Source: Alphaproteobacteria bacterium
GTDB lineage: Bacteria > Pseudomonadota > Alphaproteobacteria > Rhizobiales > Aestuariivirgaceae
DNA length: 5,802 bases
Assembly: GCA_005884715.1 (NCBI GenBank)
Contig: VAZZ01000414.1
Location: 1-5,802, forward strand
Direction: 5' to 3'
How positions within the stretch are numbered: position 1 is the first letter of the stretch; every line of letters begins with the position of its first letter. Below are positions 1-5,802 of the stretch, piece after piece. The notes under the pieces are model-generated. The model was given only the letters and a program-made list of their open reading frames with translations, had not been told where the DNA came from and made no database searches. Both the position numbers and the translations under genes were made by a program.

Positions 1-277
1 TCAGGGCGACAGCCTTTTCGCCCTGGCTGATGGCGATGGCGGCTACCCCTTTGCGCACATCCACCTTGAGCTCGCGCGCGATCGTCTCATCGAGCAGCCA
101 GACCGGCTGGGGCTCGCCTTCTTGCGTGATGGAGGCCTTGGATAAGGGTGGCCGGTCATAAGGCAGCAGGTCTTCTTCCCCAAGGAGAGTGATTGCGCCC
201 GCATAGCCATTGGCACGCAGGCTGATGCACGCCCTCGCTCCCGCCATGCCGGCGCCGATGATGGCGATGGACTTCAT
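1..277 (-). CDS. mocF: FAD-dependent ferredoxin reductase, MocF type (N-terminal part; runs off the left edge)
   Basis: Probable NAD(P)H:ferredoxin reductase, which would pass electrons to the Rieske ferredoxin encoded in the same operon and so to the MocD-type oxygenase. About 92 residues are visible. They open with a beta-strand and the FAD dinucleotide-binding motif GAGMAG (residues 8-13, glycines 8, 10 and 13). The PYDRPPLSK segment (about residues 39-47) follows, a hallmark of the rhodocoxin, putidaredoxin and terpredoxin reductase family. The NAD domain and C-terminal domain lie outside the window. I chose the ATG at 277 because it puts the Rossmann motif at the usual distance from the N-terminus; an AAGGA lies about 12 bases upstream. 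In-frame ATGs at 304 and 310 would add 9 or 11 residues and start nearer the stop of the preceding gene (325). The MocF assignment rests on family plus the presence of mocD and mocE partners. Confidence 0.87.
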   Translation of the reverse strand, partial: MKSIAIIGAGMAGARACISLRANGYAGAITLLGEEDLLPYDRPPLSKASITQEGEPQPVWLLDETIARELKVDVRKGVAAIAISQGEKAVAL

Positions 278-324
278 CTCGGCGCCGTTTCCTTGTGTGG
301 TCATCAACATTTACCGTCAGTCAT

Positions 325-603
325 TCAGTCCCACCTTCTAGCCCGCCTGATTTCCGCCTGGAAGAGCTCGCGGAATTCATGGAAACTATTGAACCCGAAG
401 AGACCCGGCAAGCGCAGCACGGTCGCATTCGATACGCGGCATTGCCGGGCCAGATGGCTTATCGTGCTGAAGGCGGTATCCGCTGGGTGCTCGATTGCAA
501 AGCGCAGGACCTTGCCCGCCTTGCGCGGGAAATCGACATGCCGAAGGGCGATCCGCTTGCGCATCTCTTGCAGGTCTGTTGGCCGTTCGTATTTCTGGAG
601 CAT
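325..603 (-). CDS. Stand-alone RpiR-type helix-turn-helix protein, no SIS domain
   Basis: A 92-residue protein that matches only the N-terminal DNA-binding domain of MurR/RpiR regulators. A helical lead-in (residues about 10-40) is followed by a helix-turn-helix at about 45-67 with the typical core HLARQCRVSNATVLRL. The GFNSFHEFRELFQAEIRR segment (residues 70-87) then closes the domain. Full RpiR proteins are about 280 residues, with a C-terminal SIS domain that binds a phosphosugar. Here a stop comes right after the DNA-binding domain, and only 47 bases later the reductase gene begins, so no SIS remnant fits. The start is well supported: an AGGAGG at 608-613 overlaps the stop of the isomerase gene, giving a gap of 9 bases. 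It could be a minimal regulator without a sugar sensor, or the remnant of a deletion. The HTH fold assignment is firm; DNA binding in vivo is inferred. Confidence 0.8.
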   Translation of the reverse strand: MLQKYERPTDLQEMRKRIALRHVDFPRKAGKVLRFAIEHPADTAFSTISHLARQCRVSNATVLRLPGLFGFNSFHEFRELFQAEIRRARRWD

Positions 604-607
604 GCCC

Positions 608-613
608 CCTCCT
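608..613 (-). promoter_or_regulatory. Shine-Dalgarno AGGAGG of the short RpiR-type gene
   Basis: A full AGGAGG on the minus strand ends 4 bases before the ATG at 603 and touches the stop codon of the upstream isomerase gene (613-615). It is the strongest ribosome-binding site in the window. It argues that the SIS-less HTH protein is actually translated, probably coupled to the isomerase. Confidence 0.75.
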
Positions 614-1395
614 CAGACCGCAAAGGCTGACCTGAAATCGGCCAATGCATCCTCCGCCTTACCCGAGGCAAAGGCTTCCATGCAGACCGGACCGCGATAG
701 CCCATCAGCTTCAGCGCCCGCGCAATGGCCGGATAATTGATTTCTCCTGTGCCAGGCTCCTTGCGGCCGGGCACATCGGCCACTTGAATTTCACCGATGA
801 AGGCAAGACACCTGCGGCACCACTCGATCAGATTCCCCTCGCCGATCTGCACATGATAGAGGTCGAGATTGAGCCTGAGCCGGGAATGATTGAGCGAAGA
901 TACAAGGGCGAGCGTGTCCTCGATGCGCGCGAACGGGACACCGGGGTGGTCCACGGGCAGATTGAGGTTCTCGATCATGAACGTGACATTGTGCCTCTCG
1001 GCCAGATCGGCGATGCGATTGAGCGTGTCCAGCGCCTTGAACCACATGGTGCCGGTCACCTTTTCACAGGGCGTCACTGGCAGGCCGCCCTCGCCGAGGC
1101 CGGTGCCGTGCAGATTGAGGCGCGCCACATTCAGGCGTTTGCCGACTTCAATGGATTGGGTGGCGGTCGCAAGGAGCTCATTTGCACCCTCATCATCCGC
1201 CAGGCGTCCTCTGAGATATCCGGTCATTGACGAGAAAGTAGCGCCCGAGCGCTCGAGCATCGCGAGGTCATGATTGGCCCAATTCCATATGCCGCACTCA
1301 AAACCCATCTCGGTCAATCGCCTCAGGCGCCATTCCATGGGCCTTTCCGGCCACAGCATCTCGGCGCAGGCGGCCAATGTGAAAGGCGAGGTCAT
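613..1395 (-). CDS. Hydroxypyruvate isomerase-family sugar isomerase/epimerase (TIM barrel)
   Basis: A 260-residue protein of the xylose-isomerase-like TIM-barrel superfamily (AP endonuclease 2 fold), the usual length for the Hyi/OtnI group. The Hyi-like signature is the segment IQVADVPGRKEPGTGEINY (about residues 203-221). The DLYHVQIGEGNL stretch begins at about 178. The four metal ligands expected for this family appear to be present: Glu142 (in IENLN), Asp178, Gln204 and Glu240 (in MEAF). Family members interconvert small 2-keto acids or sugars (hydroxypyruvate/tartronate semialdehyde, 2-oxo-tetronates) or isomerise inososes. The exact substrate cannot be read from sequence. The loop after Glu142 reads NLNLPVDHPG rather than the EPIN form I associate with characterised Hyi, so the specificity may differ. 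The ATG at 1395 lies 3 bases after the Rieske gene stop, so the two are tightly co-transcribed. Likely role: a cytosolic step after the oxygenase. Confidence 0.85.
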   Translation of the reverse strand: MTSPFTLAACAEMLWPERPMEWRLRRLTEMGFECGIWNWANHDLAMLERSGATFSSMTGYLRGRLADDEGANELLATATQSIEVGKRLNVARLNLHGTGLGEGGLPVTPCEKVTGTMWFKALDTLNRIADLAERHNVTFMIENLNLPVDHPGVPFARIEDTLALVSSLNHSRLRLNLDLYHVQIGEGNLIEWCRRCLAFIGEIQVADVPGRKEPGTGEINYPAIARALKLMGYRGPVCMEAFASGKAEDALADFRSAFAV

Positions 1396-1398
1396 TAC

Positions 1399-1710
1399 TC
1401 AGATCTCGATCAGAATGCGGCCGTTCTCGACCTTGACGCGATAAGTCTTCAGATTGATGCAGGCCGGCATGCGCAGGGCCTCACCGGTGCGATAGTCGAA
1501 TTGTCCATTATGCTTGGGACATTCGATCGTGTAGTCGATCACCAGACCCTCGCCGAGATTGACCTTCTCATGGGTGCAAAGGCCATCCGTGCAAAAATAC
1601 TCGTCATCGGGACTTCGATAGATGGCAAAGACCCGCCCCCCATGGTCAAAGCGGATCAGGTCCTCGATCTCGATATCGCCTGCGGCGCAAGCATCGATCC
1701 ATTGTGCCAT
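1399..1710 (-). CDS. mocE: MocE-type Rieske [2Fe-2S] ferredoxin
   Basis: A 103-residue soluble Rieske ferredoxin, full length for the family. Both cluster-binding motifs are intact: Cys45-Thr-His47 (CTHE) and Cys64-Pro-Lys-His67 (CPKHNGQFD), separated by 16 residues. Expected role: a one-electron shuttle from the MocF-type reductase to the MocD-type oxygenase. The pattern CTHE...CPKHNGQFDYRTGEAL is that of MocE and of ring-hydroxylating dioxygenase ferredoxins; the MocE call rests on co-occurrence with mocD. The start at 1710 is preceded by AAGG at 1719-1722, 8 bases upstream. The gene begins 20 bases after the ATPase stop and ends 3 bases before the isomerase start, so it sits inside the operon between transport and enzyme genes. 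Confidence 0.93.
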   Translation of the reverse strand: MAQWIDACAAGDIEIEDLIRFDHGGRVFAIYRSPDDEYFCTDGLCTHEKVNLGEGLVIDYTIECPKHNGQFDYRTGEALRMPACINLKTYRVKVENGRILIEI

Positions 1711-1730
1711 TCTTCAAACCTTGCGAATTC

Positions 1731-2549
1731 TCAAGCTTCAATCTGCGGCGGGCGGTGATCATGCATAGCCATATGGCTCTCGAGCTCCGCTTCAAGCTCA
1801 GCCATGTGTTCGCCTCCCGCCATCAGATCGGTGATCTCTTCACGGCTCTTTTCACCTTTGCGAAAATCGGCGGCTTTGGCGCCGCGGATCAGCACCGCGA
1901 AATGACTCCCCACCGTGAGCGCGTGGACGACATTGTGGGTTATGAAGATGACCGCTATCCCCTTCTGTCGCGCCTGCAGGACGATGCGCAGCACCTGTGC
2001 AGCTTCCTTGACGCCAAGTGCTGCCGTGGGTTCATCCAAGATCAGCACATTGGCGCCAAAATGGACGGCGCGCGCAATCGCCAGTGCCTGACGCTCGCCC
2101 CCCGACAGGCCGCCGACCAGGCGGTCGCCATCATCGATGCGCGTGATGCCGAGCTGGCGCATCTCCCTCACGGCGATCTCATTGGCGCGTCTGCGGTCGA
2201 GGACCGTCAGCGGCCCCCAGCGCTTGGTCGGCTCGGCGCCTACAAAAAACGAGCGTCCGATGCTCATCAGCGGAAAGGTTCCACCGAACTGGTGAACCGT
2301 CGCGATGCCATGTTCGCTCGCCTCACGGGGGCTTTCAAACGTGACCTCTTTGCCGTCGATCTCCATTTTGCCGGATGTCGGCCTGTGGACGCCCGACAGG
2401 ATCCTGATAAGCGTGGATTTGCCGGCACCATTGTCGCCGAGCAGGCACAGCACTTCGCCGCGATGCACCTCGAGCGAGATGTCGAAGAGCACGTCAATTG
2501 GCCCGAACGACTTGTTTATGTTGCTGAGCCTGAGCAGAGGTATATTCAT
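1731..2549 (-). CDS. Sugar ABC transporter ATP-binding protein (CUT2 type, single domain)
   Basis: A 272-residue cytoplasmic ATPase that powers sugar import. All core motifs are intact: Walker A GDNGAGKST (38-46), Q-loop Gln87, signature LSGGERQ (148-154), Walker B LILDEP (169-174) and H-loop His205 (ITHN). The ALGVKE stretch after Walker B is typical of ribose/fructose-type importers. Unlike RbsA (two fused ABC domains, about 500 residues) this has one domain, as in FrcA-type systems. The C-terminus carries an acidic, His/Met-rich tail (about residues 247-272). The ATG at 2549 overlaps the permease stop in an ATGA, with GAAGG at 2557-2561; a longer open frame back to 2660 runs inside the permease gene and adds residues unlike the family. 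Its partners are the upstream permease and periplasmic binding protein. Confidence 0.94.
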   Translation of the reverse strand: MNIPLLRLSNINKSFGPIDVLFDISLEVHRGEVLCLLGDNGAGKSTLIRILSGVHRPTSGKMEIDGKEVTFESPREASEHGIATVHQFGGTFPLMSIGRSFFVGAEPTKRWGPLTVLDRRRANEIAVREMRQLGITRIDDGDRLVGGLSGGERQALAIARAVHFGANVLILDEPTAALGVKEAAQVLRIVLQARQKGIAVIFITHNVVHALTVGSHFAVLIRGAKAADFRKGEKSREEITDLMAGGEHMAELEAELESHMAMHDHRPPQIEA

Positions 2550-3593
2550 GACCGGACCTTCGTTCGCGAGCGGGAAGCGTAGGAGAGCGCCATGTTGCGG
2601 AACGTATTGTTCATCAGCACGGCCGCAAGCAGCAGAACGCCGATGATGAGGCTCGCCCAATTGGCATTGAAGCCCGTGTAATAAATTCCCTGGCTGACGA
2701 TGGAGAATGTCAGCGTTCCCAACACGATGCCAACCGCGGAGCCGTAGCCGCCGGTCAGAAGCACGCCCCCGATGACCACGGCAATGATCGAGTTGAAGAT
2801 GAAGGACTGGCCGGCGGACACCTGGGCGCTGTTATAGAGGATGGCCTGGGACAGGCCCACAAATGCAGCGCCGACGCCACTGAAGCGCAATTGTCAGGCG
2901 GTTAGTCGGAATGCCGGCATTGCGGGCGCTGACGCTGTCTCCACCCATGGCGAAGATCCAGTTGCCATAGCGCGAATAGTTCAGGATGAAGCCGACGACC
3001 AGGATTGCGGCTATCCACCAGAAGATGGTCACCTGAAATTTGCCGCCGACATATTCGCCCAGAAGATGCTTGACGATCGGCCCGCTCTTGAGTGCGACGC
3101 TGGTGCTGCCTGTGAGAATGACCGACAGGCCCAATGTCAGGCCGGCCACTGCGAACAAGGTTGCGAGCGTAACAACAAATGATGGCAGTTTCGTGCGGAC
3201 CACGAGGAGGCCGTTGATGAACCCGATCGCGAGACCAAGGCCGAGCGCGGCAAGGATCCCTATGATGATCGGAGCCTGGTAGAAGCCTGATACGATGGCA
3301 ATGGTCATGGAACTGGCGGGAAGGACAGATCCTACGGAGAGATCGAGATGTCCGGCGATCATCAGCAAGCCGACGGGCAGTGCTATGATGCCAAGCTCGG
3401 CGGCGACATTGAGCCAGCTCGCGGCCCCGCCTGCTGTCAGGAAGTTCGCGCCACCGAAGATCGAGAAGAATATGAAGACGGCGATCAGGCCGATGAACGA
3501 GCCCATTTCAGGCCGGCGCACCAGATTACCAAGCGAGGGCCAAGAGGATCGCAAGGCGTCCGTGGGTGGTTGCTCTAGGGTTACGGTTTTCAT
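2546..3593 (-). pseudogene. Sugar ABC transporter permease (RbsC/CUT2 family), frameshifted
   Basis: Inner-membrane permease of the ribose/xylose/fructose importer family with many hydrophobic helices. The family motif GHLDLSVGSV (about residues 80-89) and the cytoplasmic coupling region GGDSVSARNAGI (about 217-228) are visible. The start at 3593 is chosen for its AAGGGGA Shine-Dalgarno 5 bases upstream; a start at 3656 would add 21 unrelated residues. The frame holds for 236 residues (to about 2886), then runs into a non-homologous 16-17 residue tail ending at a TAA at 2832-2834. The correct C-terminal part (GAAFVGLSQAI onward, about 112 residues) continues in another frame from about 2884 to the TGA at 2546-2548. 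Restoring 2 bases gives about 349 residues, normal for the family. The cause is a net loss of 2 bases (or gain of 1), either a real mutation or a sequence error. If real, helices essential for transport are lost from the main product. Confidence 0.87.
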
Positions 3594-3615
3594 CGAAGTC
3601 CCCTTGCCGCCATGC

Positions 3616-3641
3616 CCGGCCCGAGAGGGGTCTCGGACCGG
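3616..3641 (-). repeat. GC-rich stem-loop between binding-protein and permease genes
   Basis: An 11-base-pair inverted repeat (arms 3616-3626 and 3631-3641) encloses a 4-base loop. In the transcript all pairs are Watson-Crick except one G-U. It sits in the 66-base gap between the binding-protein stop (3660) and the permease start (3593), just upstream of the permease Shine-Dalgarno. No U-run follows, so it is not a standard terminator. Such hairpins after binding-protein genes often stabilise the upstream mRNA and lower expression of the membrane components; that role is inferred here. Confidence 0.6.
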
Positions 3642-3659
3642 CCACTTGGTTGACACAGA

Positions 3660-4631
3660 TTAGCGGGCTCCCGCGGCTGCGCCCTTCAACGTAGCCTCCA
3701 CATTGGCAGAGTCCACGATGCCGGGTCCGGTCAGCACCGGCCTCGTCGGAAGGTCGACGCCGTAATTGACGTAGCCATTCAGCAACGACACCGCCAGATA
3801 ACCCTGCAGATAGGGCTGCTGGTCGATCGAGAAAAGCTGCGTGCCGTCCTTGATGCGCTGCAAGCCGGTTTCGTCCATGTCGAACGACGCAAGCTTGACC
3901 TTGTCGCCGACACCAGCCTGGGCGATGCTGTTGGCCGCACTGTTGGCGTCACCGGCGCTGATGGTGATGACACCATCGACGGTGGAATCTTTCAGTAAAG
4001 CCGCCTTGATCGCCTCGGCCACGGCGGTCGGGTTGCCGAAGGTCGACGATGGCAGAGGCAGCTGGCTCGACTTGCCGCCGTTCTTGCTGATGCCATCGGC
4101 AATGCCCTTGCAGCGGTCTTCGGTGTTGGTTGCGCCCGGCAGGGTGTTGACGCAGAGAACATTCTTGGCGCCCTTGCTGCCGAAATATTCACCGCCTCCA
4201 AGACCAGCCGGATATTCTTCGTTGCCGACATAGTTCAAGGCGCCGAGCCGCTTGGCGGCGTCCATTCCGCCGGAATTGTAGATGATGAGGGGCACGACTG
4301 CGGCAACCACTTCCTTGAATGCATCATCCATCGCCTCGGGGACCCAGTCCGGGCCAACGATGGCGGATGGGTTTTGGCTGAGCGCCGTGCGGAGGAGCTT
4401 TGCCGCGTCCGGACCCAGATTGTCGTAGGTCGCCGGGCCAAGCCAGATAACGGAACCGCCCGTCAATTCGGCAACCTTGCCGGCGTCATCCGCTCCCTTC
4501 TTGACCTTGGACCAGAACGGATCGTCCGGCTTTCCGCCGACAACGAAGATCTTGGCCCCATCGGCCAGTGCCTCCGTGGCGCAGAGCGCCATGACGGCCG
4601 TCGCGAGTAGCAGCTTCATGAGATTCTTCAT
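3660..4631 (-). CDS. Periplasmic sugar-binding protein of an ABC transporter (Peripla_BP_4 type)
   Basis: A 323-residue secreted solute-binding protein that captures the substrate for the CUT2-type transporter encoded downstream. Residues 1-23 form a Sec signal peptide: Lys at 2 and 6, a hydrophobic core and cleavage after ALA, leaving a mature start at DGAKIF. Cys17 is not in a lipobox (Leu precedes it), so a lipoprotein is unlikely. The mature part has the two-lobe ribose/galactose-binding layout. The first ligand-loop motif GGKPDDPFWSKVKKG lies at 32-46, and the hinge-side segment PLIIYNSGG comes after about residue 115. The start at 4631 fits the signal peptide and has AAGGGAG at 4640-4646, 8 bases upstream; the longer open frame from 4724 adds a charged stretch before the signal. 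The sequence does not resemble the rhizopine-binding MocB as I recall it, so the ligand is unknown. Confidence 0.93.
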   Translation of the reverse strand: MKNLMKLLLATAVMALCATEALADGAKIFVVGGKPDDPFWSKVKKGADDAGKVAELTGGSVIWLGPATYDNLGPDAAKLLRTALSQNPSAIVGPDWVPEAMDDAFKEVVAAVVPLIIYNSGGMDAAKRLGALNYVGNEEYPAGLGGGEYFGSKGAKNVLCVNTLPGATNTEDRCKGIADGISKNGGKSSQLPLPSSTFGNPTAVAEAIKAALLKDSTVDGVITISAGDANSAANSIAQAGVGDKVKLASFDMDETGLQRIKDGTQLFSIDQQPYLQGYLAVSLLNGYVNYGVDLPTRPVLTGPGIVDSANVEATLKGAAAGAR

Positions 4632-4698
4632 GCGTTTCACTCCCTTCTCCTCTTCCAGATGCCGTCGTCTGACGGTCTTTGTTTGCTGGTATATGTCC

Positions 4699-4718
4699 GC
4701 GGCGATCGTTCTCGCCGC
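4699..4718 (-). repeat. Hairpin in the spacer upstream of the binding-protein gene
   Basis: Inverted repeat with 7-base arms (4699-4705 and 4712-4718, GCGGCGA in the transcript) and a 6-base loop, inside the 142-base gap (4632-4773) between mocD and the binding-protein gene. No U-run follows on the minus strand, so it is probably not a terminator. The gap could hold an internal promoter or processing site for the transporter genes, but I see no convincing -35/-10 pair. Confidence 0.4.
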
Positions 4719-4773
4719 TGGCATCGATCATCTCGTTGTTCTGTTGCGCTCCCTGCTCTGATGGTGAGCCGGT

Positions 4774-5715
4774 CTACTGGTTATTCTTCGCGGCAAGTCT
4801 TGCGTTCAGCCGCTCGCGCTTTGTCTTGAAGCGCCCCTGCATGCGGGCTTCGCCTTCCTTGCTGCCGTCGTGCCAGGTGCCAAACCACTTATCGAGCGGG
4901 ATCAAGCCATCGCCGCCATAGTTCACTTCGAAATACTTGTGATGCAGGTAGTGTATGAAGGCATGACTGGTGAGCACGGTCTCGTCCGTGAGCTCGAGCT
5001 TTTCGAAGCCGATATGGCCATTGACGGCGCCAAACCCCGCTATATGCAGCTGGAACAGGCCGATGATCGGATTTGACGGGATGACCAGGTGCCAAAGCGC
5101 CACGGCATGATAGGCAAGCGCCTCCACCGGATGCATCGAGAGCGACGACCATGGCGATGGATTGATGGAATTGTGGTGGATGGAATGGATCCACTTGTAG
5201 AGCAGCGGCGTGTGGATCAGACGGTGAATGGCAAAAAAATGAGCCTCATGGATCGCGGGTCCGATAAAGACGAGGGCCGCCAGATAGACCGGATGATCGC
5301 TCCAGACGAGCCATGGCACATAACCGTTGGCGAAGCACCACAGCATGACCACTTCGACCGCGGTCCACGTCGTGACGCCGAAGATCAGGGTCTTCAGGAA
5401 ATTGTCGATGTTCTGGCTCTTGAACCAGAAGACGTCCGACGGCTGCTCCGAGGGAAACTTGGCGTTATATTTGAAGCGATTTCCCTGGACGCGCTTGACG
5501 TAGAAGAAGAGTTCGATCGAGCCATACATGACAAAGATCGCCGCTGCATTGACCGCATAGAGGTGGAAGGCATTCCACGGCCAGACATAATCGACAAGCC
5601 AGCCGGGGATTTTGCCTGGTCTGGGCGGCCAGGCCCAGATCGGGGCTACCTGCGCCTTGGCACTGGGGCTCCAGTCTCCGCGCTTGTCCCTTGTGCCAAA
5701 TTTCAGATCATCCAC
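4774..5715 (-). CDS. mocD: MocD-type non-heme di-iron membrane oxygenase (fatty acid hydroxylase/sterol desaturase superfamily)
   Basis: A 313-residue integral membrane oxygenase expected to hydroxylate or O-demethylate a small substrate using O2 and electrons from MocE and MocF. The three iron-binding histidine clusters are intact: HRLIH (164-168), HSIHH (177-181) and HYLHH (255-259). His195 (MHPVEA) is in the usual intermediate position. The N-terminus shows the MocD-like WPPRP (29-33) and WPWN (45-48) motifs. Hydrophobic segments lie at about 51-73, 107-128, 142-155 and 203-230. The start is a GTG at 5715, with GGGAG about 7 bases upstream; no upstream in-frame ATG fits, and the next Met is deep in the first membrane segment. 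In the R. leguminosarum rhizopine model, MocD/E/F form the oxygenase complex that removes the O-methyl group. It is probably the first gene of this operon, though the window ends 87 bases upstream. Confidence 0.92.
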   Translation of the reverse strand: MDDLKFGTRDKRGDWSPSAKAQVAPIWAWPPRPGKIPGWLVDYVWPWNAFHLYAVNAAAIFVMYGSIELFFYVKRVQGNRFKYNAKFPSEQPSDVFWFKSQNIDNFLKTLIFGVTTWTAVEVVMLWCFANGYVPWLVWSDHPVYLAALVFIGPAIHEAHFFAIHRLIHTPLLYKWIHSIHHNSINPSPWSSLSMHPVEALAYHAVALWHLVIPSNPIIGLFQLHIAGFGAVNGHIGFEKLELTDETVLTSHAFIHYLHHKYFEVNYGGDGLIPLDKWFGTWHDGSKEGEARMQGRFKTKRERLNARLAAKNNQ

Positions 5716-5802
5716 GACGATCTCCCACGACCTGCTTAAGCACTCTTTTCGGCGCCGCTGCGCTCTTGTTGGAAGGATCGTTGCAGTTCAATCCATTTCA
5801 AT
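5716..5802 (-). other. Leader region upstream of mocD with a TTCAAT direct repeat
   Basis: 87 bases with no gene that I can support. It contains two copies of TTCAAT (5787-5792 and 5797-5802 on the plus strand), spaced exactly 10 bases apart. A perfect GCTTAAGC palindrome lies nearer the gene. The repeat could be operator half-sites on one helix face, but the second copy is cut by the window edge and no clear promoter is seen. Confidence 0.25.

Noticed and set aside
278..327. Remnant of an RpiR SIS domain after the short HTH gene
   Set aside because: Only 47 bases separate the stop from the reductase start, and the other two frames hit stops at once or give no SIS-like residues.
318..330. 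CAGTC-ATT-CAGTC direct repeat between the HTH and reductase genes
   Set aside because: Two five-base copies are too short to be meaningful and overlap the stop codon region.
784..1273. Plus-strand open frames of 127 and 148 codons
   Set aside because: Both are antisense to the isomerase gene and lack any family feature or convincing ribosome-binding site.
1704..2582. Plus-strand open frame of 292 codons
   Set aside because: It lies fully antisense to the ABC ATPase gene, which has every expected motif; the translated product shows no recognisable domain and is explained by codon bias of the opposite strand.
2880..2893. Programmed ribosomal frameshifting in the permease
   Set aside because: No slippery heptamer or run of identical bases occurs at the junction and sugar permeases are not known to use it; mutation or sequence error is simpler.
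3616..3641. Rho-independent terminator
   Set aside because: The stem is strong but no U-run follows on the minus strand, and the permease Shine-Dalgarno starts just downstream.
5089..5739. Plus-strand open frame of 216 codons
   Set aside because: Antisense to mocD, whose three histidine clusters and membrane segments are clearly coding; the product is a charged low-information sequence.
5771..5784. GGAA-N6-TTCC style operator of the IolR type
   Set aside because: Only the left half matches; the right half reads TTGC, so the match is no better than chance.

Overview
The window is a single co-oriented gene cluster, read from right to left on the minus strand. Gene families, base composition (GC-rich, Rhizobiales-like) and layout suggest an alphaproteobacterium of the Rhizobium, Sinorhizobium, Mesorhizobium or Brucella/Ochrobactrum kind. 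That placement is inferred from family resemblance, not from a search.

Order of transcription (5802 to 1): (1) an 87-base leader at the window edge; (2) a MocD-type membrane di-histidine oxygenase (GTG start at 5715); (3) a 142-base spacer with a hairpin; (4) a periplasmic sugar-binding protein (start 4631); (5) a GC-rich intercistronic stem-loop; (6) a CUT2-type sugar permease (start 3593), whose reading frame is broken near 2885; (7) its single-domain ATPase (start 2549), overlapping the permease stop as ATGA; (8) a MocE-type Rieske ferredoxin (start 1710); (9) a hydroxypyruvate-isomerase-family TIM-barrel protein (start 1395); (10) a 92-residue protein that is only the helix-turn-helix half of an RpiR regulator (start 603); (11) the first about 92 residues of a FAD-dependent ferredoxin reductase of MocF/rhodocoxin-reductase type, running off the left edge.

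Taken together this looks like an operon for uptake and oxygenative opening of a sugar-like or polyol compound. The ABC transporter imports it. The electron chain NAD(P)H to MocF-like reductase to MocE-like ferredoxin to MocD-like oxygenase hydroxylates or O-demethylates it. The isomerase may act on a downstream product. The D, E and F components match those proposed for rhizopine (3-O-methyl-scyllo-inosamine) catabolism in Rhizobium leguminosarum. Here they are interleaved with a transporter that does not look like the MocB type, and no mocA or mocC is visible, so the substrate may differ.

The points most worth a second look are the SIS-less RpiR protein, the permease frameshift, and the unknown substrate of the D/E/F oxygenase. 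There is no gene-free stretch longer than 300 bases. I saw no tRNA, rRNA, CRISPR array, insertion sequence or convincing rho-independent terminator.
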